Below, one piece after another: positions 1 to 8,985 of a stretch of DNA of 64,000 nt. Below the pieces are notes generated by a model. That model was not told the DNA's origin. It saw only the letters and a program-made list of their open reading frames with translations, and did not search any database. Positions within the stretch are counted from its first letter, which is position 1. Each line of letters starts with the position of its first letter. The DNA comes from Bradyrhizobium yuanmingense. Lineage in GTDB: Bacteria; Pseudomonadota; Alphaproteobacteria; Rhizobiales; Xanthobacteraceae. A program made the position numbers and the translations under genes. Location of the stretch: positions 224,347 to 288,346 of the forward strand of contig NZ_FMAE01000010.1 of NCBI RefSeq assembly GCF_900094575.1, given 5' to 3'.

Positions 1-950
1 GTCAGCGAGATGCCGTCGGCCGCGACGACCTCGCGCGGCGGCTGCAACAGGCCGCGCTTGACCCGGAATGTCTTCTCAAGACCGATGACTTCGAGCAGCG
101 GTGTAGGATGGACCGCGGTGCGGCGGATCTCGTCGAGCCGCGCCTTCGGAACGGCATCGATCAACTCGCGGGTGTAGTCAGCCTTAGGACTGCGCAGGAC
201 TTCCTCGACCGTCCCCTGCTCCACCACCTTGCCGTGACGAAGCACCACGACGCGGTCGGCGACATCGGCAACGACGCCAAAATCATGGGTGATCAACAGC
301 ACGCCCATGCCGCGGTCGCGTCGGAGATCGTCGATCAGGCGCAGGATCTGACGCTGGGTGGTGACGTCGAGCGCTGTGGTCGGCTCGTCAGCGACCAGGA
401 GCGCCGGACGGTTGGCCATCGCCATCGCGATCATGACGCGCTGGCGCTGGCCGCCGGACAGCTCGAACGGATAGCTCTTCTCAAGCAGCTTTGGATTTGG
501 CAGCCCGACCTGCGTCAGGAGCTGCTGCACGCGTTCGTGCACCTCAATTGCCGACGGCATCGGCTTCTGATGGGTGAGGATCATCTCCTCGATCTGCCTG
601 CCAACCCGCTTGAGCGGGTTCAGCGAGGATAACGGCTCCTGAAAGATCATCGCGGCTTCGCCGCCGCGCAGGCGGCGCAGCGCCTGCCGGTCGAGCTTTG
701 CCGGATCTTGTCCTGCGACAGTCACGGCGCCCGCGGCAATATTGACGCTCTTCGGCAGCAGCGACAGCACCGCATGGGCAATCATCGACTTGCCCGAGCC
801 GGACTCGCCGACGAGACAGACGACCTCGTTGGGCTTGACCTCGAAGGAGACGTTCTCGACCGCGAACGGGCGATCGCCGCCTTCGGGCAGCGCGATCGAG
901 AGCCCCTCGACCGACAGAACGGGTGCCTTGGCTTGCACGGCCTCGCTCAT
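1..950 (-). CDS. Dual ABC transporter ATP-binding protein (Opp/Dpp type), C-terminal part outside window
   Basis: Energises the peptide/nickel-type importer encoded by the three genes upstream of it on the minus strand. I translated 316 residues from an ATG at 950. A Walker A motif GESGSGKS lies near residues 48-55, the signature LSGGQRQR near 163, Walker B followed by DEPTTALD near 185, and the H-loop ITHD near 220. A second ABC domain begins about 35 residues before the window edge, so the intact protein is a GsiA/YejF-like tandem ATPase of roughly 540 residues. The ATG overlaps the permease stop as ATGA, indicating translational coupling. Cut by the window edge, not truncated in nature as far as can be seen. 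Confidence 0.93.
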   Translation of the reverse strand, partial: MSEAVQAKAPVLSVEGLSIALPEGGDRPFAVENVSFEVKPNEVVCLVGESGSGKSMIAHAVLSLLPKSVNIAAGAVTVAGQDPAKLDRQALRRLRGGEAAMIFQEPLSSLNPLKRVGRQIEEMILTHQKPMPSAIEVHERVQQLLTQVGLPNPKLLEKSYPFELSGGQRQRVMIAMAMANRPALLVADEPTTALDVTTQRQILRLIDDLRRDRGMGVLLITHDFGVVADVADRVVVLRHGKVVEQGTVEEVLRSPKADYTRELIDAVPKARLDEIRRTAVHPTPLLEVIGLEKTFRVKRGLLQPPREVVAADGISL

Positions 951-1783
951 GACCGGCGCCTCGATACACGCGGATTGAGCACATCGGAGAGACCTTCGCC
1001 GAACAGGTTGATGGCAAGCACGGTGATGAGGATCGCGAGCCCCGGAAACACGCTCATCCACCAGGCATTACGGATGACGGTGCGGCCGGCTCCGATCATG
1101 AAACCCCAGGACATCAGATTGGGATCGCCAAGGCCCATGAAGGACAACGCGCTTTCGAGCAGGATGGCGGTGGCGACCGTCAGGGAGGTCACGACCAGGA
1201 TCGGCGAGATCGCATTGGGCAGGATATGGCCGAGCACGATCTGCAAGGTGCCCTCGCCCTGGCACAGCGCGGCTTCGACGAACTCACGATTGCGCAGGCG
1301 CAGGAACTCGGCGCGGGTGAGCCGCGCCAGCGGCGGCCAGCTCACGGCGCCGATGGTCAGGATGATCGTCAACAGCGACGGGTTGAAGGTCGCGACCAAG
1401 AGGATCGCGAGCACGAAAGCGGGGATGGTCTGGAACAGCTCGGTCACCCGCATCAGCACGAGATCGACCTTGCCGCCGAAATAGCCGGAAATTGCGCCGA
1501 TCGTGACGCCGATCACCATAGCCGCCATGGCCGAGGCGATGCCGATGACGAGCGACACGCGGGCACCATAGGCAACGCCGGCCGCGACGTCGCGGCCGAG
1601 CGTGTCGCCGCCGAGCAGCAGGCCGTCCTCGCCGGGCGGCGTGAACGGCGCGCTGACCATTTCCCAGGGCGAGACCGGAAAGACGATGGGCGCGATGAGC
1701 GCGATGACGACCACGACAAGCAGCACGACGAGGCCGACCATGCCGCTAGGATGACGCAGGAAGGCGCGAACCGCATCCATCAC
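947..1783 (-). CDS. ABC transporter permease, DppC/OppC family
   Basis: Second inner-membrane permease of the importer. It has 278 residues with an N-terminal hydrophobic segment (about 18-38), a periplasmic loop, and a BPD_transp_1 core from about residue 80 with several hydrophobic helices. An EAA-type loop (EAALCQGEGT followed by HILPNAISP) should contact the ATPase. The start is GTG at 1783 or ATG at 1780, adjacent in frame; both overlap the stop of the upstream permease. Length is usual for the family. Substrate cannot be told from the permease. Confidence 0.93.
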   Translation of the reverse strand: MMDAVRAFLRHPSGMVGLVVLLVVVVIALIAPIVFPVSPWEMVSAPFTPPGEDGLLLGGDTLGRDVAAGVAYGARVSLVIGIASAMAAMVIGVTIGAISGYFGGKVDLVLMRVTELFQTIPAFVLAILLVATFNPSLLTIILTIGAVSWPPLARLTRAEFLRLRNREFVEAALCQGEGTLQIVLGHILPNAISPILVVTSLTVATAILLESALSFMGLGDPNLMSWGFMIGAGRTVIRNAWWMSVFPGLAILITVLAINLFGEGLSDVLNPRVSRRRS

Positions 1784-2781
1784 GCAGCTCCTGTCGTCAT
1801 GCGGGGATCGATCAGCCTGTAGATCAGGTCGGTCAGCAGATTGAGCACGATGACCACGATCGACAGAATGAGAAAAATGCCGAGCAGCAAGGGATAGTCA
1901 CGCTGGAGCAGCGCATCGAAGGTCAGCCGGCCGAGGCCCGGCCAGGCGAACACCGTCTCGATGACCACGGCGCCGCCGACCAGCGCGCCGGCCTGCATGC
2001 CGGCCACGGTGACGACGGGCACCAGCGCGTTGCGCAGCATGTGCCCGACCACAATGCTGGGCCCGGACAGGCCCTTGGCGCGCGCGGTCTTGATGAAGTC
2101 CTGCTGGGCGACCTCGATGATCGAGGACCGCATCAGCCGGGCATAGATCGCGAGATAGATTGCCGCCAGCGAGGTCACCGGCATGATCATGTGCTTGGCG
2201 ATGTCGAGCGCATGCTCCAGCGGCGAGAGCTTGACGTTGATGGTCTCGTAACCGAACGGCGGCAGCCAGCCGAGTGTCACGGAGAAGACCAGCACCAGCA
2301 TCAGCCCCAGCCAGAACACCGGCGTCGCATAAAGCACCAGCGACAGCACGGTGAAGACCGTATCGAGCACGCTGCCCGCCGCCAGCCCCGCGAGCGCGCC
2401 GAGGGTCGTGCCGATCAGCAGCGCGAGGCAGAAGGCCGTCACCGTCAACAGCAGCGTCGCCGGCAGCCGTTCCAGGATGAGATCGACCACCGCACGGCGC
2501 TGGCGGTAGGAATAGCCGAGGTCGAGCCTGACGACGCGGCCGAGATAGCTTGCGAGCTGCACGGCGTAGGGCTTGTCGAGCCCATATTCCTTGCGCAGAT
2601 CTTCCAGCAGCTTCGGATCGGACGCGCCCGATTGGCCGGCCATGACCTGGGCGGGATCGCCAGGGGCGGCCCGCACCAGCACGAAGTTGAAAGTGGCGAT
2701 GAGGAGGATGACGGCGACGAGCTGGGCAATCCGGCTCAGTGCCATCAGCCCGATCGTCGCCGCGCTGCCGAGACGGATCAC
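1780..2781 (-). CDS. ABC transporter permease, DppB/OppB family
   Basis: First permease of the importer, 333 residues from a GTG whose bases overlap the binding-protein stop (GTGA). An ATG at 2745 would give a 321-residue form beginning MALSRIAQ, which matches the usual family N-terminus better, so the start is uncertain. After the first membrane helix comes the conserved RAAPGDPA segment, then a multi-helix core and an EAA loop (ARAKGLSG...HMLRNALVP). Heads a tightly overlapping permease-permease-ATPase run. Confidence 0.93.
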   Translation of the reverse strand: MIRLGSAATIGLMALSRIAQLVAVILLIATFNFVLVRAAPGDPAQVMAGQSGASDPKLLEDLRKEYGLDKPYAVQLASYLGRVVRLDLGYSYRQRRAVVDLILERLPATLLLTVTAFCLALLIGTTLGALAGLAAGSVLDTVFTVLSLVLYATPVFWLGLMLVLVFSVTLGWLPPFGYETINVKLSPLEHALDIAKHMIMPVTSLAAIYLAIYARLMRSSIIEVAQQDFIKTARAKGLSGPSIVVGHMLRNALVPVVTVAGMQAGALVGGAVVIETVFAWPGLGRLTFDALLQRDYPLLLGIFLILSIVVIVLNLLTDLIYRLIDPRMTTGAA

Positions 2782-4355
2782 GATTTGTAGACCGACCCGA
2801 AGGTTTCGTGCGAGCCGATGCCGGTCGACACGATGTTCTTGAACGCCTTGTCGTAGATGATGGGATATTCGAGCTCCAGCGTCCAGGCGACCGGCACGTC
2901 CTCGACCAGGATCTGCTGCACCTTGGAATAAAGCTCCAGTCGCTTGGCCTCGTCGAGCGTGACGGCGGCCTCGTCGAAAAGCCTGTCGACCTCAGGGTTG
3001 GAATAGCCTTCGGTGTTCGAGAATAGGATGCCTTTCTTGATGTTCGACGACACGTAAGTGCGGGAGACGCCGAGCGCGGGATCGCCGAGCTGGTAGAGCA
3101 GGTTTTGGGTCATCTCATAGTCCCAGTTGCCGACCTTCTCGGCCCAGCCGGCCATGTCGGTGCCGACGAGGACGAGATCGATGCCGACGCGGGCAAAGCT
3201 CTGGCGGAAGAACTCGCCGGCGCGCTGATAGGATTCGCCGTAAGGCGGCACGATGTATTTGATCTCTGCGCGCTTGCCGTTGGTGTCGGGCTTCAGCCCC
3301 ATCTCGTCGAGCAGCGCCTTGGCCTTGTCGATCGAATAGTCGTAGCGCTTGACCTTGCCGTCGTAGAATTTCGTCTTGGACGAGATCGGGCCGGTCGCGA
3401 CCTTGGCGCTGCCGAAATAGACCCGCTTGGCGAGCGCGTCGCGGTCGATCAGGTGCATCACCGCCTGCCGGAAGCGCTTGTCGTTCATCGGCGCGATACG
3501 GTTGTTCATCTCGAGCCACTGGTGCGGCGCGAAATACTCATAGCCCTTGGTGGTGACTTCGAGGTTCTTCTGCGCCTTGAAGCGCTGCACGTCGAAGAAC
3601 TCGACGTCGGTCCATTGCGCGAGTTGCACCGTGCCGTTCTCCAGCGCCAGCGCGCGCGATGCCGAATCCGGGATGATGCGGTAGATGATCTCGTCCAGGT
3701 ACGGCTGGTCCTTCAGATAGTATCCTTCATGGCGCACCAGATGGACATGCGAGCCGCGCACCCATTCCTTCAGCTTGAATGGGCCGGTGCCGATTGCCTT
3801 GTCGTTCAGCGGGTTCTTGCGGTAGTCGGTGCCTTCATAGATGTGCTTTGGCACGATCGGCGCCGAGGTGCAGTCAAAGCAGCCGAGGAACGGCGCAAAG
3901 GGCTGCTTCAGCTTGAACACGACGGTGAGCGGATCGGGCGCCTCGGCCGAAGCGACGCGCGCAAAATTCTGCCGCGCGCGCGGATGCGTCTCGGTCAACA
4001 CCTTCATGCAGCTGAACACGACGTCCTCGGACGTCATCGGCTTGCCGTCGTGGAAGGTGATGTTGGGAAACAGCTTGAACGTATAGGTCAGCCCGTCCGG
4101 CGAAATCTCCCAGGACTGCGCCATGCCCGGCATCGGCTTGAGGTCAGCGCCATATTTGAGAAGACTCTCGTAGATCTTGCCGCCGAGCGTCAGCGTCGGC
4201 TGCTGCTGGTTGAAGGCGGTGACCAGCAGCGGCGGCTCGGGCTGGATGATGGTGTTGAGTGTTCCACCGCGGGTCTGGCCGGCCGCTCGCGTGATGCCGA
4301 AGGGGATAGCGGCGCCGGCGGCCAGCATGGCCTGGGTGAATTCGCGTCTGTTCAT
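2778..4355 (-). CDS. ABC transporter substrate-binding protein, family 5 (DppA/OppA-like)
   Basis: Periplasmic solute receptor for the importer, SBP_bac_5 family, 525 residues from the ATG at 4355. An open frame extends further upstream but MNRREF starts a typical export signal, with a twin-arginine-like N-R-R-E-F and an Ala-rich hydrophobic stretch ending near residue 25, and a GGAGAG ribosome-binding site precedes it. The body shows family hallmarks (SWEISPDGLTYTFKL; FHDGKPMTSEDVVFS). First gene of the operon. Ligand unknown: peptides, opines, glycosides and nickel chelates are all handled by this family. Confidence 0.92.
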   Translation of the reverse strand: MNRREFTQAMLAAGAAIPFGITRAAGQTRGGTLNTIIQPEPPLLVTAFNQQQPTLTLGGKIYESLLKYGADLKPMPGMAQSWEISPDGLTYTFKLFPNITFHDGKPMTSEDVVFSCMKVLTETHPRARQNFARVASAEAPDPLTVVFKLKQPFAPFLGCFDCTSAPIVPKHIYEGTDYRKNPLNDKAIGTGPFKLKEWVRGSHVHLVRHEGYYLKDQPYLDEIIYRIIPDSASRALALENGTVQLAQWTDVEFFDVQRFKAQKNLEVTTKGYEYFAPHQWLEMNNRIAPMNDKRFRQAVMHLIDRDALAKRVYFGSAKVATGPISSKTKFYDGKVKRYDYSIDKAKALLDEMGLKPDTNGKRAEIKYIVPPYGESYQRAGEFFRQSFARVGIDLVLVGTDMAGWAEKVGNWDYEMTQNLLYQLGDPALGVSRTYVSSNIKKGILFSNTEGYSNPEVDRLFDEAAVTLDEAKRLELYSKVQQILVEDVPVAWTLELEYPIIYDKAFKNIVSTGIGSHETFGSVYKS

Positions 4356-4566
4356 CGAGCTCTCCGTGTCGCATATCGGCGTGAGAAGGACCTTGCCAGA
4401 CGCCGTATTCGGCTTTGACGAATCTGGCCGGCGCGAGCATTGTTGCCAAACGCCCTGTCCCGCGCTACCTGATCGGGGACAAGAACCATCGCGATCGGGC
4501 CATATCTGGCCCGGAAGATGCATAAGAGCCTTGCAGAAAAGGACTTGGATCGGGAGTTCACGACAC

Positions 4567-5427
4567 GTGAAAGTCGTAGCGCGGCGAGATGTGACTGGCG
4601 AATTGCGCACCTGCAGCAAACAGGAGGGCCCCGCAGCGGCCGCCAACTATGCCGGACAACTTCAGGCGATCGCGCGGCCGGTCGCCGCGATGAGCGCAAC
4701 TTATCCGAACGAGAGCACCAGCACGCGGCACGCGCATCGGCGCGACCAGTTCATCCTGCAGATCACCGGCGTCACGGCGATGATGACCGAGCGCGGTCAT
4801 TTCGTGGTTCCACCCGGCCATGGTTTATGGATTCCGGCTGGCGTTGTACATCAGTCGCGCGCCTGGGGTGAAGTCGAGGCCCAGACGATCTATGTCACGC
4901 CTGATCGCCGACGAGGAACGTCGGAGACGTGCCGCCTGGTTCGTGCATCCTCGCTCGTCGAAGCCCTGATGGACGAGGCGGTGCGGATGCCGCAGACCTA
5001 CGACCAGGACGGACGCGACGGCAAGCTTCTCGAACTCCTGCTCGCTGAGATCTCACACATGCCGGAGGTGACGCTTCACGTGCAGGTGCCACCGGACCCC
5101 CGCCTTGCGGCGATCTGTAAGGCAGTGCTTGGCGACCCCTCCTCGGACCTCACGCTCGACGACTGGGCAGACAAATGCAGCCTCAGCCGGCGAACGCTGA
5201 CGAGGCTGTTCCGCCGCGAGACCGGTCAGAGCTTTTCAGTGTGGCGACAACGCGTGCGGCTCCTGGAAGCTTTGGCACGCCTGGGCGCAGGCGAACCCGT
5301 CACATGCGTAGCGCTGGACGTGGGCTATGACAGCCCGAGCGCATTCGCCGCCATGTTTAAGCGCGAGCTAGGCGCTGCACCGCGGCATTATCTTCGCTGG
5401 ACAGATCAAGAAGTCGTGCTGCGCTAG
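4567..5427 (+). CDS. AraC family regulator with cupin-type sensor domain
   Basis: Transcription factor, 286 residues from GTG 4567, chosen because GGGAG lies about 10 bases upstream; ATG 4690 would remove the start of the cupin fold. The N-terminal half has a cupin pattern (HAHRRDQF, then VVPPGHGLWIPAGVVH); the C-terminal 100 residues hold two helix-turn-helix motifs (WADKCSLSRRTLTRLF and VALDVGYDSPSAFAAMF). It is divergent from the importer operon across 211 bp, so local control of that operon is the natural inference. Confidence 0.88.
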   Translation: MKVVARRDVTGELRTCSKQEGPAAAANYAGQLQAIARPVAAMSATYPNESTSTRHAHRRDQFILQITGVTAMMTERGHFVVPPGHGLWIPAGVVHQSRAWGEVEAQTIYVTPDRRRGTSETCRLVRASSLVEALMDEAVRMPQTYDQDGRDGKLLELLLAEISHMPEVTLHVQVPPDPRLAAICKAVLGDPSSDLTLDDWADKCSLSRRTLTRLFRRETGQSFSVWRQRVRLLEALARLGAGEPVTCVALDVGYDSPSAFAAMFKRELGAAPRHYLRWTDQEVVLR

Positions 5428-5972
5428 TCGCTAGCGACGACGCCGGTTCGTCGAGATGAAAGCCGCGCCGAGACAGCCATCTTGTAGTAAAGGTGGTCGC
5501 GCCAGCACGTGCGTTCGCCCGTAGCGAGGACCATCTTGCAGCAGAACCATGATGTGTCATCGCGGGCTGAAGCGTACAGGCGCCGTGATGGATCGCCTGG
5601 CGCCTGCCGGAGGTGCCGGTACCGGCGAGGCACGGTGCACCAGCGCGATCACCTCTCGGTCGAGTTCAGCCGAGCCTGCCGAACGGGCGAGGCTTGCGGA
5701 GAGCACCTTGCCTCGAGGTCGTTCACTCCGTAGACGATGTCGTCCGATTGATCCATAGTATTGCAATCGAACGACTTGTGTTGCGCCTTCGCGTGCTTGC
5801 CGGCGCGGCGTCGAACTGCTGAAGCAGCGTCCGGTGGTTCGGCGACATCGGGGGTAGAATGACGAGACTTTTCCGGCGAATGCGATGGTGTCGGAGCGGA
5901 AGTCGGTCGAGGAGGCTACGATGTTCGTCGGATTTGAGAAATAGCGGCGCGCGACGGGCTGGAGGTACAGCA
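5428..5972. other. Intergenic region, no supportable gene
   Basis: Between the AraC gene and the L,D-transpeptidase. Open frames exist on both strands, but they are Arg/Ser-rich, lack ribosome-binding sites and resemble no family I recognise. I treat them as chance frames of GC-rich DNA. A GGAGG at 5961-5965 belongs to the downstream gene. Confidence 0.6.
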
Positions 5973-7088
5973 GTGATATGCGCCATGGTCCGACACGCAA
6001 TTGTGCTGGCGGCGGCTTTTGCCGCTGCCTTAGCACCTGCCACATGCTTTGGCGAAAGCAGCAAGCCGTTGCCCGCCAAGGCGACGCAGGAATTGCCGGC
6101 CGAGCTGCTCGCGCTGCTCGAACAGAAGAAGATGCCGAAATATTCCCCTATCCTTGTGCGTCTTTTCAAGGACGAGGCAGAGCTCGAAGTCTGGAAGCAG
6201 GACACGGCCGGCCGTTTCCAATTGCTGAAGACCTATCCGATCTGCCGGTGGTCGGGCGATCTCGGGCCGAAATTGTACGAGGGCGACCGACAGGCTCCGG
6301 AAGGGTTTTATACAGTTACGCCTGAGTTGATGAACCCCAACTCCAATTTCTATCTCTCGATCAACCTCGGCTATCCGAACAGCTTCGACAGGGCAAACAA
6401 GCGAAACGGCAGCTTCCTCATGATCCACGGCGACTGCTGGTCGAGCGGTTGCTATGCCATGACGGACGAACAGATCAGCGAGATCTATTCGCTGGCGCGT
6501 GACTCATTCCGCGGCGGCCGAACATCGTTCCAGGTCCAAGCCTATCCGTTCCGCCTGACACCGGTGAATCTGGCGCGCCATCGAAACAATCCCAACCTGC
6601 CCTTCTGGGAAATGCTCAAGGTCGGCAACGATCATTTCGAGACGACACAGCTCGAACCCAAAGTGGATGTGTGTAACCGCCGCTATGTGTTCGATGCGCA
6701 ACCTTCCCCGAATTCGCCGCACCCTCTCGTGTTCAATCCGATCGAGAAATGCCCTCCCTTTGTCGTCAATCCGGAAATCGCGCGAAGGGCGCTGGAAAAG
6801 CGGCGCGCCGACGAGCGCGCGTACGCGCAATTGCTTGAAGACAACGTGCCAGTTGCCCCGATCTACAGCGGATTCGACGGCGGAATGAACAAGGCTTTTC
6901 TCGCACGGTACCCGGGCAGGGTGACGCTTGCGAAAGTGATGCCATATGCATCCTACCTGCCGCAATTGCCACCGATCCCCTGGACCGACAATGATGGTTC
7001 GTTGACGAGCAAATGGTTTGGTACCTGGTCCTCCAGATCGTCTGTGTGTGATACGGCGCGTGCCGGCTTCCCATCGCGCCAGTGCTGA
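5973..7088 (+). CDS. YafK-type murein L,D-transpeptidase family protein
   Basis: Predicted periplasmic YkuD-fold L,D-transpeptidase, a family acting on peptidoglycan stem peptides or lipoprotein cross-links. 371 residues from GTG 5973, preceded by GGAGGT at a 6-base spacing; ATG 5985 is in frame but too far from that site. A signal peptide spans about residues 5-28, ending at an ATCFGES-like cleavage site. The catalytic motif is visible: His152 in MIHGDCW and Cys160 in SSGCYAM. The C-terminal 170 residues extend beyond the catalytic domain. Stands alone with no operon partners; its peptidoglycan substrate is inferred from family. Confidence 0.85.
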   Translation: MICAMVRHAIVLAAAFAAALAPATCFGESSKPLPAKATQELPAELLALLEQKKMPKYSPILVRLFKDEAELEVWKQDTAGRFQLLKTYPICRWSGDLGPKLYEGDRQAPEGFYTVTPELMNPNSNFYLSINLGYPNSFDRANKRNGSFLMIHGDCWSSGCYAMTDEQISEIYSLARDSFRGGRTSFQVQAYPFRLTPVNLARHRNNPNLPFWEMLKVGNDHFETTQLEPKVDVCNRRYVFDAQPSPNSPHPLVFNPIEKCPPFVVNPEIARRALEKRRADERAYAQLLEDNVPVAPIYSGFDGGMNKAFLARYPGRVTLAKVMPYASYLPQLPPIPWTDNDGSLTSKWFGTWSSRSSVCDTARAGFPSRQC

Positions 7089-7102
7089 ACACCTGTTGCA
7101 AC

Positions 7103-7330
7103 TCAACAGTCCAGAGTGTTGTCTCGCTCCCATTGGGTCAGATGGCGTGCGTAGTCGTTCCACTCCTCATGCTTCAGCTTGAGATAGGCGGGTACGAACT
7201 CCCCGAGATGATCCCGCAGCACGCTTGAAATGTTCGAGCGCTCGCAAGGCATCGAGCAGATTCATCGGGAGCCGCTTGGCCGAGGTCACGGTGTGCCTGA
7301 AGGTCTCGCGGAACCTGCGGAGGCACGACC
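7103..7330 (-). pseudogene. Glutamine synthetase-family C-terminal remnant
   Basis: On the minus strand the last 42 codons read as a typical GS-like C-terminus (EFVPAYLKLKHEEWNDY, then LTQWERDNTLDC and stop at 7103). A one-base frameshift near 7229-7232 separates this from the preceding stretch (VTSAKRLPMNLLDALRALE) in another frame. Nothing upstream resembles the ATP-binding or catalytic parts of GS, so only the final 70 or so residues remain. The family includes glutamine synthetases and gamma-glutamyl-polyamine synthetases; I cannot say which this was. Confidence 0.72.
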
Positions 7331-7345
7331 GATTGGCCGGGCGCA

Positions 7346-7449
7346 TGAATTAGCAGCAATCGCTCTGTAGGTACGGCAATCGCTCTGGCGCAGCAGCAGA
7401 CCTGATCCGCTAAATCATCGGGCGACATCCAAGCGGATGGAGAGAAACG
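7346..7449 (+). promoter_or_regulatory. Promoter-like region with 20-bp-period direct repeat, copy A
   Basis: Contains GCAATCGCTCTG at 7356-7367 and again at 7376-7387, a start-to-start distance of 20 bp, about two helical turns. That is the geometry often used by AraC/XylS dimers. The same block, diverged by a few bases, occurs at 11866-11973; similarity continues through the ribosome-binding site (GGAGAG here) into the first codons of the following frame. Operator function is inference. Confidence 0.5.
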
Positions 7450-7905
7450 ATGATCTGGAAAAACATTGTCAGTCCTCGTGTGATCGCACCGGCTTCTGCG
7501 CGCTGGTCCGCAAAGTCTGTTTTTTTCTCGAAGGCGGCTGTGACCGTGTCCGACATCGCCAGCATTCTTCAGAACCTGTTTTTGGACCTACGCGATAGCT
7601 ACCGGCCCGAGCTGCACTACATGCGTGGTCCTGGCCCGAAATGGCGGGCCAAGCATCAGCCTCGGCCAAAATTCGCTTCTGAAGGTGTATTGGCGGTGGT
7701 GCAGCACCGGACTGGGCAGCCCCAACGCAGTGGTCGAGCTGACGCCCTAGGTGAGAGTGGCCGATCGTCTTTTGAAGGTTCTCTGTCCAGAGAGAGCTCC
7801 GCGATTGCTAAGCGTCAGAACGTAAGCGGCTGCTCGTCCGCTCCCCTCAAGGCGGGCTTCGCCAGCTGCAGCGTTCGCGTCAGCTCCGGACCAGAAGCGA
7901 ACTGA
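7450..7905 (+). pseudogene. Decayed short gene, start homologous to the frame at 11974
   Basis: Starts at an ATG with GGAGAG five bases upstream. Its first dozen residues (MIWKNIVSPRVIA) align with MLRKNLVDRLAIT at 11974, and the two promoters are also homologous. After about 35 residues the frame becomes low-information, Arg/Ser/Gly-rich sequence without a recognisable domain. I read it as the preserved promoter and signal-peptide start of a gene whose body has been lost or frameshifted. A genuine short unknown protein of 151 residues is the alternative. Confidence 0.4.
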
Positions 7906-8097
7906 GGTCCTGCGAACGGTACGCATCAGGGATGCTGCCGTCGGCAAGCTTTGTCGCAGAAACAGACAAGGCGGGAAGGATTCGGGAAAGACGCCCAAGT
8001 TGTCCTGCCCAAGAACTTTACCAACTCTAGATCACGAGGTCCCGTCCTGCCCAAGTTCCCCCGCGGCCTTGCCGGCTCCGCATCCATAGTCGCCGCC

Positions 8098-8958
8098 ATG
8101 AAGACGGTTGCCGGCCTTCCGCCAAAGTCACGTGCGAGCTTTGCCAATGGCCGATGCGTTCGCGGCACCTATACCCCATCGGACCAGGCGAAGGAGATCA
8201 CGAAATCCTGTAGCTTCACCAAGCCTTCGCGCCTCCTGGCGCGCTTCTCGGTGGCGGAAGGCCCAGACACCAACTACCTGTTATTGCGCGGATTCAGCTT
8301 CCGGCTTGGCAGCGATGGCGAGCGCTCGGATATTTTAACCCAGAGTGCCCCGGTTCATTTCGCGAGGACCCCCGACCAGATGCTGGCTTTCCTTCGAGCA
8401 CGTATTCCAGGACCCGACGGCAAGCCGGATCTGGAAATGGTCGAGACATTTTCAGTTGCCAATCCCGAGACGCTGCATCAGGCGAGCTACATCGCCGCGC
8501 ATCCGCCTGCCGTAAGCTTTGCCTCAACAACCTATTGGGGCGTGCACGCGTTTCCCGCGACCAATTCAAGAGGCGAGACAAGGTTCATCAAGTTCAAGGT
8601 CACGCCAGTCGGCGAACAGGCGGCGAGGCGCAGGGCCGCAGCCAACGCAAAACCCACCGAGCTGCTGCACGACCTCGAATCCCGGATCGCGGCTCGCGAT
8701 ATGAGGTTCAGTGTGATGGCGCTGCTGGACCGTCCGGGCGACCCGGTCATGGACGTGACCGTCCGATGGCCCGATGAGGACGGACGCGAAGCGGTACGGC
8801 TGGGAACGATCGTGATCACTGGTGTCGAAGAAAATGATGCCTGCGACGAACCCATGTTCAATCCGGCAACTCTGGCCGAAGGAATCGGTCATCCGTTGGA
8901 CGAGACGTTTGCGGTGCGTCGCGCCGCTTACGCTATCTCGCAGGCAACGCGTCGCTGA
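8098..8958 (+). CDS. Catalase-related (SrpA-like) heme-fold protein lacking the distal histidine
   Basis: Resembles the single-domain catalase-related peroxidases. Landmarks are RCVRGTYTPS, LARFSV, LRGFSFRL, the SDILTQSAPVHFA segment, and YWGVHAFPATNSRG with FIKFKVTP. The motif that normally reads R-x-x-HAKG reads R-A-S-FANG here, so Phe15 stands where the catalytic distal His is expected. The ATG at 8098 gives 286 residues; an open frame continues upstream to 7951 and the true N-terminus is unclear. No signal peptide is evident. It may be an inactive or differently working homologue, or a decaying copy. Its reading frame is intact. Confidence 0.72.
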   Translation: MKTVAGLPPKSRASFANGRCVRGTYTPSDQAKEITKSCSFTKPSRLLARFSVAEGPDTNYLLLRGFSFRLGSDGERSDILTQSAPVHFARTPDQMLAFLRARIPGPDGKPDLEMVETFSVANPETLHQASYIAAHPPAVSFASTTYWGVHAFPATNSRGETRFIKFKVTPVGEQAARRRAAANAKPTELLHDLESRIAARDMRFSVMALLDRPGDPVMDVTVRWPDEDGREAVRLGTIVITGVEENDACDEPMFNPATLAEGIGHPLDETFAVRRAAYAISQATRR

Positions 8959-8985
8959 GCGAAAAGGCTTCTGCCGGGGCTCCGA

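Noticed and set aside
3105..4418. 437-codon plus-strand frame opposite the binding-protein gene
   Set aside because: Antisense shadow of a well-supported gene, with composition typical of GC-rich third-position bias.
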